From: Nocardioides zhouii
GTDB taxonomy: Bacteria; Actinomycetota; Actinomycetes; Propionibacteriales; Nocardioidaceae
Assembly: GCF_004137345.1 (NCBI RefSeq)
Contig: NZ_SDWV01000018.1
Coordinates: 1-64,000, forward strand
DNA: 64,000 nucleotides
Direction of reading: 5' to 3'
Positions 34,686 to 42,580 of this stretch are shown here, one piece after another (positions within the stretch are counted from its first letter, which is position 1; each line of letters begins with the position of its first letter). The notes under the pieces were generated by a model. That model made no database searches. It was not told where the DNA came from and saw nothing but the letters and a program-made list of their open reading frames with translations. The position numbers and the translations under genes are program-made.

Positions 34686-36837
34686 GCACGACCAGGCGCT
34701 GGGTCGCCCGCGTCATCGCGACGTAGCGGTCCACGGCGCCGGTGACGCCGTCACCCCAGCGGTCCGGGTCGACGAGGACGACCAGGTCGAACTCGAGGCC
34801 CTTGGCCAGCTCGGGCGCGAGCGAGCGTACGCGCGGCGCGCCGACGTACGTCGGATCGCCGATGACGACCGCCGTGCCGTCAGCGTGCGCTGCCAGCCAC
34901 TCCTCGATGATCGCGTCGCGGTCGGCCGCGGGGGAGTGGAGCACCGGGATGCCGCTCTCGCGGATCGAGGTCGGCACGTTGGCCTCCGGCAGCACGGCGC
35001 GAATCACCGGCTCCGCCTCGGCCATCACCTCGGCCGGCGTGCGGTAGTTGACCGTCAGGGGAGCGACGGTCACACCGGGCAGCCCGATGCGCTCGAGCCG
35101 GTCGGTCCACGACTCGGCGAAGCCGTGCCGGGCCTGGGCGCGGTCGCCGACGATGGTGAAGCTGCGTGACGGACAGCGCCGCAGCAGCATCTGCCACTCG
35201 GCGTCGGTGAGCTCCTGCGCCTCGTCGACCACCACATGGGCGAACGGACCGGCCAGCAGGTCGGGGTCGGCCGTCGGCAACGCCCCGTCATCGACCAGAG
35301 CGGTCCGCAGGTCGTCGTGCACGAGCATCGACACGAGACCGTCGCCGAACTCGTCTGCGCCCGACTCGCGAGCGGTGGTGCGCAGGTCGTCGACCACCTC
35401 GCTCATCCGGGCGCGCTCGCGGGCCTCGGCGGCCTCCGTACGCCGTCGGCGCCGCGAGGCCTCCGGGTCGCCCAGCCGCAGCCTGGCGGCATCGAGCAGC
35501 GGGAGGTCGGCGTACGTCCATGCCTCCGCGTCGGCGCGGCGCAGCGCCTGCACCTCGTCGGGCTCGAGCCAGGGTGCGCACCGGCGGAGGTAGGCCGGGA
35601 CGGTCCACAGATCACCCACGACGTCGGTGTGCTCGAGGAGCGGCCAGGCGCGGTCGAAGGTGTCGCGCAGGCCGGCATGCCTGCCCAGGACGGACCGGAC
35701 GTCATCGGCCGACAGCTCGTCCGAGTCGATCTTGTCCGTGAGGATCGTGAGCACCTCCTCCCACACGTCGTCGCGGGCGAGGTTGTGGGGCGTGCCGGGA
35801 TCGGCAGCATCGAACGCCTCGGCCCATTCCGCGGCGGTGATCCGGACGTCTGCCCACGGCGTCTCGACGAGCAGCGACTCGGTCGGTGGTTCCTCGTAGA
35901 GCGCGACAGCGGGCTCGATCGCGGCGACCATCCGGGCGTCGGCCTTGAGCGCGGCGACGCGGTCGTCGGGCTCGGGGACGGCAGCGGGCGACTCGGGCAC
36001 CAGGTCCCGGATGGTGCAGGTCTGCACGCCCTCCTCGCCCAGGCTGGGCAGCACGTCGCCGACGTACGCGAGGTAGGGCTGGTGCGGCCCCACGAACAGG
36101 ACGCCGCCGCGTCGGTGCCCGAGTCGCGGGTCGGCGTAGAGGAGGTACGCCGTGCGGTGCAGCGCGACGACCGTCTTGCCCGTGCCCGGACCGCCGTCGA
36201 CCACGAGCGCGCCGCGGGAGCCCGCGCGGACGATGGCGTCCTGGTCGGCCTGGATCGTGCCGAGCACGTCGCGCATCCGGGGCGTACGGCTGCCGCCGAG
36301 GGTGGCGATGAACGCGGACTGGTCGTCGAGCGCCGCGGTGTGGCGGAGACCCTCCTCGGTGAACGCCTCGTCCCAGTAGTCGACGATCCGGCCGCCGGTC
36401 CAGCGGTAGCGGCGGCGGCTCACGAGGCCGTACGGCTGGGCGTGGGTGGCGGCGAAGAACGGCTCGGCCGCGGGCGAGCGCCAGTCGACCAGCAGCCGCC
36501 GGCCGTCCGGGTCGGCGAGCCCGAAGCGCCCGACGTACGTCGGTTCTGCGCCATCCTCGTGGACGATCCGGCCCAGGCAGAGGTCGAGGTCGAAGCGGCG
36601 GAGCGCACGCAGACGAGCGGTCTGGCGGTGCACCTCCTGGTCGCGCTCGAGGGCCGCCGTGCCGTAGCGGGCGGTGCCCCTGCGGGTCTCGGCGAGGCTC
36701 GCCCCGAGCTCGGCGATCGCGTGCTCGAGGCTGGTCGCGATGGCCCGGAAGTGGGCACGGTCCTGGTCGATGAGCGCCGGGTCGAACTTGGCGGCGAGGG
36801 TGTCGGGAAGGGCGAAGGGAGCGGTGTCGTGCGGCAT
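34675..36837 (-). CDS. helR: RNA polymerase recycling ATPase HelR (HelD-like)
   Basis: A 720-aa UvrD/Rep-like protein. The N-terminal coiled coil (about 10-80) would enter the RNA polymerase secondary channel. Walker A is VVDGGPGTGKTVVALHRTAYLL and Walker B is HVVVDEAQELTDAEW. TFIVGDRAQARHG, VNYRTPAEVM, KGLEFDLVVLVDPD and VAMTRATQRLVVL complete the helicase set. HelD/HelR proteins release stalled RNA polymerase; actinobacterial HelR also displaces rifamycins and gives resistance. The inverted motif at 36864-36884 fits rifamycin control. The ATG at 36837 is chosen; a GTG at 36840 is in frame. Confidence 0.92.
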   Translation of the reverse strand: MPHDTAPFALPDTLAAKFDPALIDQDRAHFRAIATSLEHAIAELGASLAETRRGTARYGTAALERDQEVHRQTARLRALRRFDLDLCLGRIVHEDGAEPTYVGRFGLADPDGRRLLVDWRSPAAEPFFAATHAQPYGLVSRRRYRWTGGRIVDYWDEAFTEEGLRHTAALDDQSAFIATLGGSRTPRMRDVLGTIQADQDAIVRAGSRGALVVDGGPGTGKTVVALHRTAYLLYADPRLGHRRGGVLFVGPHQPYLAYVGDVLPSLGEEGVQTCTIRDLVPESPAAVPEPDDRVAALKADARMVAAIEPAVALYEEPPTESLLVETPWADVRITAAEWAEAFDAADPGTPHNLARDDVWEEVLTILTDKIDSDELSADDVRSVLGRHAGLRDTFDRAWPLLEHTDVVGDLWTVPAYLRRCAPWLEPDEVQALRRADAEAWTYADLPLLDAARLRLGDPEASRRRRRTEAAEARERARMSEVVDDLRTTARESGADEFGDGLVSMLVHDDLRTALVDDGALPTADPDLLAGPFAHVVVDEAQELTDAEWQMLLRRCPSRSFTIVGDRAQARHGFAESWTDRLERIGLPGVTVAPLTVNYRTPAEVMAEAEPVIRAVLPEANVPTSIRESGIPVLHSPAADRDAIIEEWLAAHADGTAVVIGDPTYVGAPRVRSLAPELAKGLEFDLVVLVDPDRWGDGVTGAVDRYVAMTRATQRLVVLTS

Positions 36838-36863
36838 CACGCCGTGCAGTGTGAAGGACCACC

Positions 36864-36884
36864 GGGGCCTTGCGGCAAGCCCCC
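36864..36884 (-). promoter_or_regulatory. rifamycin-associated element (RAE) upstream of helR
   Basis: On the minus strand GGGGCTTGCCGCAAGGCCCC (36883-36864) matches the published actinobacterial RAE as I remember it, GGGGCTTGCGGCAAGGCCC, except at the central base. It is 27 nt upstream of the helR start, where it would overlap the promoter. It also sits about where the -35 region of the divergent hotdog gene would be. Confidence 0.75.
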
Positions 36885-36904
36885 TGATGGCCTATACGTT
36901 GGGA

Positions 36905-37339
36905 GTGGAGGCAGGCGTGGGGTCCGTGCCGATCCTGGAGGCCATGGGCATCCGCGTCGTGGAGGTCGCTCCCGGCCGTGCGATCGCCGACCTGCCGCCG
37001 GAGCCCAACGTCAACCACTTCGGCGTGACGTACGCCGGCTCTCTCTACAGCGTGGCCGAGATGCTCGGCGGTGTCCTGGCCCTCGCGACGTTCGACTTCG
37101 ACGGCGAGCTCGCGGGCTTCGTGCCGCTCGTCAAGGAGTCGACCATCCGGTTCCGGCGGCCCGCGCTGGGCGTCGTACGCGCCTCGGCGTCGCTGTCCGA
37201 CGACGAGGTCGCGCGCGTGCGGCGCGACGCCCTGTCGACGGGCAAGGGCGAGTTCGTGCTGGAGGCGACGCTCACCGACGCCGGCGGCGAGGTCGTCGCC
37301 ACCACGGTCGGGACCTACCAGGTCCGCCGGTTCGGCTGA
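36905..37339 (+). CDS. hotdog-fold thioesterase-like protein (YiiD C-terminal/PaaI type)
   Basis: About 144 aa. VNHFGVTYAGSLYSVAEMLGGVLAL holds the hotdog helix, with DUF4442/YiiD_C-like features. KESTIRFRRPALGVVRASASLS and EVVATTVGTYQVRRFG complete the fold. The likely activity is acyl-CoA thioester hydrolysis or binding; the substrate is unknown. The start is uncertain: GTG 36905 has TATACG 6 nt upstream (leaderless), while GTG 36917 follows GGAGG. Divergent from helR, sharing the region with the RAE. Confidence 0.7.
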   Translation: MEAGVGSVPILEAMGIRVVEVAPGRAIADLPPEPNVNHFGVTYAGSLYSVAEMLGGVLALATFDFDGELAGFVPLVKESTIRFRRPALGVVRASASLSDDEVARVRRDALSTGKGEFVLEATLTDAGGEVVATTVGTYQVRRFG

Positions 37340-37342
37340 CGC

Positions 37343-38146
37343 TCAGCGCCAGAGCCAGCGCAGCGCATCGGGCAGCAGCACACCGCCGTGGTTGCCGTCG
37401 TGGCCACCGTCGCCGACCACGAGACGTACGTCGTAGCCGCGGCGGAGCAGCGCGGCGCCGACCTCGAGGTTGGCAGCGAGCCAGTTGTCGTTCGGCTCGT
37501 CCCAGCCGAGGTCGCGGTGGCCGACCTGCAGGAAGATCCGCAGGTCGCGCACCGGCTCGTCGACGATCCACTGCGGGAACGGCGTGCCGTGCACCTGCGG
37601 GAAGCTCGAGGAGAGACCGATGACCTTGCCGAAGGCGTCGGGGCGGTGCCAGACGGCGGTGAAGGACGCGTTCCCGCCGCTGCTGAACCCGCACAGCGCC
37701 CGGTCCTGCGGCCGGTCGCTGATCGGCGCGACCTCGCTGACGCGGGGGAGAACCTCGTCGACGAGGAAGCCGGCGTACGTCGCGTCAGCCGCGTCGTACT
37801 CGGCGTTGCGGTTGCCGGGGTCGACGAAGACACCAACGGCCGGCGGGATCGCCCCGTCCGCCACGAGGTTGTCGAGCACGACCGCAGCACGCATCTCGTC
37901 GCCGGGGTCCAGGAAGTCGGCGCCGTCCTGGAAGACGATGACCGGCAGGGGTCCTGCCGGAGCGCTCGCCGGCACGTGCACCGACATCTCGCGGCTGGTG
38001 CCGGGATAGGCGCGCGAATCGGACAGCTTCCACTGCGTGGTACGACCGCGCGCGACGTCCGGTCGTGGCACGGAGTAGGGGCCGTGGTCGTACGCCACCT
38101 CGGACTGGTCGATCGGCAACGACGAGAACGGCACGCGGTGTCCCAT
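37343..38146 (-). CDS. esterase D / enterochelin-esterase-like alpha/beta hydrolase
   Basis: A 267-aa hydrolase. LPVIVFQDGADFLDPGDEM and VGVFVDPGNRNAEYDAAD resemble Fes/esterase D. The nucleophile elbow is ALCGFSSGGNASF; the acid/His region includes LQVGHRDLGWDEPNDNW and GDGGHDGNHGG. No signal peptide, so cytoplasmic. No siderophore genes are near, so the substrate is open. A leaderless-type TAGGTT precedes the ATG by 7 nt. It is divergent from the MFS gene and nearly touches the hotdog gene at the 3' end (3-nt gap). Confidence 0.8.
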   Translation of the reverse strand: MGHRVPFSSLPIDQSEVAYDHGPYSVPRPDVARGRTTQWKLSDSRAYPGTSREMSVHVPASAPAGPLPVIVFQDGADFLDPGDEMRAAVVLDNLVADGAIPPAVGVFVDPGNRNAEYDAADATYAGFLVDEVLPRVSEVAPISDRPQDRALCGFSSGGNASFTAVWHRPDAFGKVIGLSSSFPQVHGTPFPQWIVDEPVRDLRIFLQVGHRDLGWDEPNDNWLAANLEVGAALLRRGYDVRLVVGDGGHDGNHGGVLLPDALRWLWR

Positions 38147-38186
38147 GCCGACGAACCTAGCGAGCCGCGGATGGGAGACTTCCCGG

Positions 38187-39425
38187 GTGAGCGACAGCGG
38201 GGTGTTCGTCTCGCGATCCTTCTCGCTCTACTGGCGGGCCGACGCGGTGTCGACGCTCGGGACGTACGTCACCCTCTTCGCGCTGCAGGCCCTGGTGCTC
38301 CTGACCCTCGACGGGACCGCCTCCGATGTCGGCTGGCTCAACGCGTCGCGGTGGCTGCCCTACCTGGTCTTCGGTCTGGTCGTCGGCGCCCTCGTTGATG
38401 GTCGTCGCCGGCTGCCACTGATGATCGGCACCGATCTCGTCCAGGCGGTGCTCCTGCTGATCGTGCCGCTGCTGTGGTGGCTCGACGCGCTGTCGCTGGG
38501 CGCGCTGCTGGTGATCGTCTTCGCGTACGGCAGTGCCGCTGTGGTCAACATGGCCGCGACGATGTCGTTCCTGCCGCGCCTGGTCGAGCCGGCCCAGCTG
38601 CAGCCCGCGCACGCCCGGGTCGACGGTGCGGACGCCGTCGGGTCGATGGCCGGGCCGGCGCTCGGCGGCCTGCTCGTCAGCACGATCGGGGCTCCTCTTG
38701 CGGTGCTGGTGGACTCGCTCACCTACCTCTACTCGGCCATCACCCTGCGCCGGATCAAGGTGGACGAGCCACCCACGCGCACCGGGGTCACGGCGCGCGG
38801 GCTCCTGGCCGACATCGTCGAGGGTGTGCGCTGGGCGTACGGCCGATCCGGCCTGCGCACTTTGGCGATCGCCACCCACGGCTGGTTCGTCGGCCACGCG
38901 ATCGTCGGCGTCGTGCTGGCTCCGTACGCCTTTCTCACCCTCGACCTGACCGCCTTCCAGTTCGGTCTCGTCGGAGCCATCGGGGGAGTCGGGGCAGTCG
39001 TCGGGACGACGATCACGACAGCCGTCGGCAGGCGGCTCGGGACCGGTCGCACGATCATCCTGTGCCACTCGATCATCACGTGCGGCGTCGTCGCGATGGT
39101 GCTGGCGGGGGAGCCGACGTCACGGGCGGCAGCGATTGCCCTGCTGATGCTCGGGCAGGGCCTCTACGGACTCGCGATGGGCATGAGCAACTCCCACGAG
39201 ATGAGCTATCGCCAGCTCGTCACACCGGACGAGCTGCAGGCCCGCACCAACACCACCCTGCGCTCCATCAACCGTGCCGTGATCGTCGTCGTCGCGCCGA
39301 TCGCCGGAGTGCTCGCCGACGCGATCGGCATCCGCCCGATGCTGGTGGTCGCGGCGGTCGTCTTCGCGCTGGTGGCCTCCGGGCTCGCCTCGACGTCGTT
39401 CCGGGCTGTCCGAGCCCCGGCGTAG
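38187..39425 (+). CDS. MFS transporter (enterobactin exporter/tetracycline-efflux-like)
   Basis: A 412-aa, 12-helix MFS protein. It starts SRSFSLYWRADAVSTLGTYVTLFALQALVLL and has the loop GALVDGRRRLPLMIGTDLVQA, as in the MFS_3 (EntS-like) group. PRLVEPAQLQPAHARVDGADAVGSMAGPALGG is a strong group marker. A drug or siderophore exporter is likely. The GTG at 38187 fits a leaderless start (GAGACT, 6 nt). The frame is open to 38145, but that part would overlap the esterase start. Confidence 0.85.
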   Translation: MSDSGVFVSRSFSLYWRADAVSTLGTYVTLFALQALVLLTLDGTASDVGWLNASRWLPYLVFGLVVGALVDGRRRLPLMIGTDLVQAVLLLIVPLLWWLDALSLGALLVIVFAYGSAAVVNMAATMSFLPRLVEPAQLQPAHARVDGADAVGSMAGPALGGLLVSTIGAPLAVLVDSLTYLYSAITLRRIKVDEPPTRTGVTARGLLADIVEGVRWAYGRSGLRTLAIATHGWFVGHAIVGVVLAPYAFLTLDLTAFQFGLVGAIGGVGAVVGTTITTAVGRRLGTGRTIILCHSIITCGVVAMVLAGEPTSRAAAIALLMLGQGLYGLAMGMSNSHEMSYRQLVTPDELQARTNTTLRSINRAVIVVVAPIAGVLADAIGIRPMLVVAAVVFALVASGLASTSFRAVRAPA

Positions 39426-39435
39426 CGTCGTCGAC

Positions 39436-39798
39436 ATGCCAGCAGAGCCGCGCTTCGTGCTGCACGACCACCGCAAGCCGAGCCCGCACTTCGACCTGCG
39501 ACTCGAGGAGCACGGCGTCCTGCGCAGCTGGGCGGTGCCCAAGGGCCTGCCCGACGACCCGGCACACGACCGGCTGGCCATCGGGGTCGACGACCACGAG
39601 CTGGACCACATCGACTTCGAGGACGAACACAAGTCGATCGCCGACACCGGCACGTGGCAGGAGCACGACCGGGACGAGCGTCGGCTCGTTTTCTCGCTGC
39701 ACGGTCGCGACGGTGTGCGTCGGTTCGCGCTGATCCACACCGGAGGCAACCAGTGGCTCCTCCACCTGACGAAGGAACAGGCCGTCAACGTGGGTTGA
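39436..39798 (+). CDS. stand-alone LigD-type 3'-phosphoesterase domain
   Basis: A 120-aa protein that is almost exactly the phosphoesterase (PE) domain of the NHEJ ligase LigD. FVLHDHRKPSPHFDLRLEEHGVLRSWAVPKG carries the catalytic His/Asp/Arg set, followed by DTGTWQEHDRDERRLVFSLHG and RFALIHTGGNQWLLHL. PE domains trim 3' phosphates and ribonucleotides at breaks. No ligase, polymerase or Ku gene is adjacent. A leaderless start is likely (TAGCGT at 39423, 7 nt before the ATG). Confidence 0.88.
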   Translation: MPAEPRFVLHDHRKPSPHFDLRLEEHGVLRSWAVPKGLPDDPAHDRLAIGVDDHELDHIDFEDEHKSIADTGTWQEHDRDERRLVFSLHGRDGVRRFALIHTGGNQWLLHLTKEQAVNVG

Positions 39799-39808
39799 CA
39801 GATCCTCG

Positions 39809-39830
39809 ATCGTCAATCAAGATTGACGAT
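39809..39830. promoter_or_regulatory. perfect palindrome across the promoter of the small HTH gene
   Basis: Arms ATCGTCAATC (39809-39818) and GATTGACGAT (39821-39830) flank AA. A promoter is visible: TTGACA (39795-39800), 18-nt spacer, AAGATT (39819-39824), then 6 nt to the GTG at 39831. The palindrome covers the -10 box and transcription start, so binding would block initiation. It is the obvious autoregulatory operator for the HTH protein it precedes. Confidence 0.75.
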
Positions 39831-40040
39831 GTGAGAACCGCCGTGGACGCCGAGGAGCCGGGGGAGGAGAGTCCCCTGACGGAGCTGATGCGGATCGCGC
39901 GCGCCAAGCACGAGCTGGCCGCGGCCGAGGCGGTGGCCGTACGCCGGGCCCGGATCCACGGTTACAGCTGGGCGGAGATCGGCACCATGCTGGGCGTGAG
40001 CAAGCAGGCCATGCACAAGAAGTACGGCAAGTTCGCGTGA
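39831..40040 (+). CDS. small helix-turn-helix regulator (69 aa)
   Basis: An acidic N-terminal arm and helix (ESPLTELMRIARAKHELAAAEAVAVRRAR) is followed by an HTH at the C-terminus, YSWAEIGTMLGVSKQAMHKKYGKF, like a sigma region 4 or AsnC-type reader head. It has no ligand domain, so it is probably a simple dimeric repressor. Similar small proteins occur beside Clp N-domain genes in other actinobacteria, from memory; here the partner is a maleylpyruvate isomerase-like gene with a 4-nt overlap (GTGA). The GTG start is leaderless. Confidence 0.8.
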   Translation: MRTAVDAEEPGEESPLTELMRIARAKHELAAAEAVAVRRARIHGYSWAEIGTMLGVSKQAMHKKYGKFA

Positions 40041-40726
40041 GCCCGGCGCTCGACCGCAGCTGGCTCGACCTGCTGCGCACGCAGGCCGAGCGGTTCGCTG
40101 AGGTCGTCGAGCACGGCGACCCGGCCCGGGAGGTCACGTCGTGCCCGGGATGGACGCTGCGTGACCTGACCGACCACCTCGGCGGCGTGCACCAGTGGGC
40201 CGCTCATGCCGTCGTCGAGGGCGACCCGAGCCTCGAGCCCGCGCCAACACCGGCCGGCGACGCCATCGAACTTTCCGCCTGGTACCTCCTGCACGCCTCG
40301 GCCCTCATCGACGTCCTCGCGGCTCGACCGGCCGAGGCACCCGCCTGGACCCTGGATCGCGACAACAGGACCGCCGGATTCTGGCGTCGGCGCCAGGTCC
40401 ACGAGGTCACCATGCACCTCTGGGACGCCGAGCACGCCCTGGGCGTGGCGCGGCCGATCGACCCGGAGCTCGCCTGGGACGGCGTGGCGGAGGTCGTCGA
40501 CGTCTTGTACCCACGTCAGGTACGACTGGGGCGTACGACGCCTCTGGCAACCGCGGTCCGGCTGACGGCCTCGGACCTCGACGAGAGCGTCGTGATCGGC
40601 AACGGCGATCCCGTCGACGTCGTCGCCCCGGCGGAGGTTCTCCTCAGGACGTTGTGGCACCGCGAAGCGGCTCGCGAGATCGACCCGCACGTGGTGGAGC
40701 TCCTGTCCGGAGCAGTGACACCGTGA
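40037..40726 (+). CDS. maleylpyruvate isomerase / DinB-like (MDMPI) family protein
   Basis: A 229-aa protein. The N-terminal four-helix domain has TSCPGWTLRDLTDHLGGVHQWAAH and VHEVTMHLWDAEHALG, the family's metal-binding His/His/Asp pattern. The C-terminal MDMPI_C-like part has VRLTASDLDESVVIGNGDPVDVVAPAEVLLRTLW. It probably uses mycothiol or a metal; the reaction is unknown. It is translationally coupled to the small HTH gene, so control by the 39809-39830 operator is likely. Confidence 0.82.
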   Translation: MSPALDRSWLDLLRTQAERFAEVVEHGDPAREVTSCPGWTLRDLTDHLGGVHQWAAHAVVEGDPSLEPAPTPAGDAIELSAWYLLHASALIDVLAARPAEAPAWTLDRDNRTAGFWRRRQVHEVTMHLWDAEHALGVARPIDPELAWDGVAEVVDVLYPRQVRLGRTTPLATAVRLTASDLDESVVIGNGDPVDVVAPAEVLLRTLWHREAAREIDPHVVELLSGAVTP

Positions 40727-40770
40727 GGAGCAGTGCCAGAAGGGGTCTTCGAGCGTACGAATATCGCCGA

Positions 40771-40791
40771 TAACTGACATTATGTCAGTTA
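40771..40791. promoter_or_regulatory. orphan 21-bp palindrome
   Basis: TAACTGACAT (40771-40780), T, ATGTCAGTTA (40782-40791): perfect 10-bp arms in AT-rich sequence, typical of a TetR- or MarR-type operator. It lies in the 254-nt gap between the MDMPI gene and the aldo-keto reductase, 190 nt from the latter. No regulator is next to it. An ATG at 40782 opens a 53-codon frame of no recognisable family. Confidence 0.55.
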
Positions 40792-40980
40792 AGGCAGGTC
40801 CACTCGCCCAGCACCTCCCCTCGAGCCAACGTGTGACGATGCGGTCGCCTGGACGCCCACATCGCCACACGTCCGACACGCACGGCCGCGACGTGATCGC
40901 GCAGCGCCGCTCGGCCGACGTCGACGCCCAGGAGCTCCGGCTCGAACGCTGACGCTTCGCGGACGGCCTACGTTGGAGCC

Positions 40981-41826
40981 ATGGCAGACATCTCGATCCC
41001 GACGTACGTCCTCAACGACGGCACCAGCCTCCCGGCGATCGGCTTCGGCACCTATCCGCTCCGGGGCGAGGACGGGACGTCGGCGATGGTCTCCGCCCTC
41101 GAGGCCGGCTACCGCATGCTCGACACGGCCGTGAACTACGAGAACGAGGCCGAGGTCGGCGCGGCGCTCCGCCGCTCGGGCCTGCCGCGCGACGAGGTCG
41201 TCGTCGCGAGCAAGATCCCCGGCCGCCACCACGCGTACGACGACGCGATCGCCTCGGTGCGCGGGTCGCTCGAGCGCCTCGGGGTGGAGCGCACCGACCT
41301 CCACCTCATCCACTGGCCCAACCCGTCGCAGGGCACGTACGTCGAGGCGTGGCGCGCGCTCGTGCAGCTCCAGAAGGACGGGCTGGTCCGCTCGATCGGC
41401 GTCTCCAACTTCACCGAGGAGCACCTGGCCCGCATCATCGACGACACCGGCGTCACGCCCGCGGTCAACCAGGTCGAGCTGCACCCGCGCTTCCCGCAGG
41501 CCGGGATGCGCGCGGTGCACGAGCGGCTCGGCGTACGCACCGAGGCGTGGAGCCCGATGGGCAAGCGGCGCGCGCCGCTGGACGAGTCGGCCGTCACCGC
41601 GGCCGCCGAGGCGTTCGGCGTCACCCCCGGCCAGGTCATCCTGCGCTGGCACGTGCAGCTCGGGTCGCTGCCGATCCCCAAGTCCGGCGACCCGCAGCGC
41701 CAGGCGCAGAACCTCGACGTCTTCGAGTTCGAGCTCAGCGAGGCGGAGATGTCGGCGATCACCGGCCTCGGCGAGGACGACGGTCGGCTCTTCGGCGGCG
41801 ACCCGGACACCCACGAGGAGATGTGA
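40981..41826 (+). CDS. aldo/keto reductase
   Basis: A 281-aa NADPH-dependent TIM-barrel reductase. GYRMLDTAVNYENEAEVGAAL holds the catalytic Asp and Tyr; Lys is in VVVASKIPGRHH and His in DLHLIHWPNP. The C-terminal SLPIPKSGDPQRQAQN is the NADP-phosphate clamp. This is the AKR5/2,5-diketo-D-gluconate reductase-like group, which reduces diverse aldehydes and ketones. The ATG at 40981 has TACGTT 6 nt upstream (leaderless). Confidence 0.9.
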   Translation: MADISIPTYVLNDGTSLPAIGFGTYPLRGEDGTSAMVSALEAGYRMLDTAVNYENEAEVGAALRRSGLPRDEVVVASKIPGRHHAYDDAIASVRGSLERLGVERTDLHLIHWPNPSQGTYVEAWRALVQLQKDGLVRSIGVSNFTEEHLARIIDDTGVTPAVNQVELHPRFPQAGMRAVHERLGVRTEAWSPMGKRRAPLDESAVTAAAEAFGVTPGQVILRWHVQLGSLPIPKSGDPQRQAQNLDVFEFELSEAEMSAITGLGEDDGRLFGGDPDTHEEM

Positions 41827-41851
41827 CGGGCCGCTGGTTACGATCGTCGAC

Positions 41852-42580
41852 ATGCTGAAGCGACTCGCCGCCGTAGCGGCCTGCCTGTCCGTGCTCACCC
41901 TTGCCGGTTGCGGCAACGAGAGCGACGGGAAGGCGGACGTCACTGCCGAGGACACCTCGAGCGCATCGCCGTCGGAGTCGACCTCCGCGTCGGCTGATGA
42001 GGGAGCGGGCGGCGAGACCGCCACCTGCGAGTACCCGGCTGACGGCCAGGAGCCGGCGCGCGAGGTCGAGCCGCCCGCGGCCGACGCACCGGCCGGAGGC
42101 ACCGTCACCGCGACGATCACCACCAACTTCGGCGACATCGGCCTCTCGCTCGACGCCGCGGCGACGCCTTGCACCGTGAACTCGTTCGTCTCGCTCGCCG
42201 AGCAGGGCTTCTACGACGACACCCCGTGCCCGCGCATCGGTGACCAGGACGGCTTCGGCATCCTGCAGTGCGGCGACCCGACCGGCACCGGCTCGGGCGG
42301 CGCGGGCTACTCGTTCGCCGACGAGCTGACCGGCGACGAGACCTACCCCGCCGGCACGCTCGCGATGGCGAACGCCGGCCCCGACACCAACGGCTCGCAG
42401 TTCTTCCTGGTCTTCCGCGACTCGAACTTCCCGCCGAGCTACACCGTCTTCGGCACGATCGACGAGGCCGGTCTCACGACCATCGACGCGATCGCGGCCG
42501 TGGGCAACGACGGCGCCAACCCGGCCGGCGGAGGCACCCCCAACGAGGACGTCACCATCGAGAAGGTCACGGTCGGCTGA
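41852..42580 (+). CDS. lipoprotein cyclophilin-type peptidyl-prolyl isomerase
   Basis: A 242-aa exported lipoprotein. The signal ends in the lipobox LTLAGC with Cys20. A Ser/Glu/Ala-rich linker of about 40 residues leads to a cyclophilin domain: NFGDIGLSLDAAATPCTVNSFVSLAEQGFYD, LAMANAGPDTNGSQFFLVFRDS and YTVFGTIDEAG. It probably folds secreted proteins on the outer face of the membrane. A leaderless start (TACGAT, 7 nt) is likely. Its last 14 nt overlap the convergent OsmC gene. Confidence 0.92.
   Translation: MLKRLAAVAACLSVLTLAGCGNESDGKADVTAEDTSSASPSESTSASADEGAGGETATCEYPADGQEPAREVEPPAADAPAGGTVTATITTNFGDIGLSLDAAATPCTVNSFVSLAEQGFYDDTPCPRIGDQDGFGILQCGDPTGTGSGGAGYSFADELTGDETYPAGTLAMANAGPDTNGSQFFLVFRDSNFPPSYTVFGTIDEAGLTTIDAIAAVGNDGANPAGGGTPNEDVTIEKVTVG

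Noticed and set aside
40782..40943. A 53-codon frame starting at the ATG inside the orphan palindrome
   Set aside because: No ribosome site, no recognisable family, and the minus strand of the same region gives an equally plausible frame; kept only as part of the palindrome finding.
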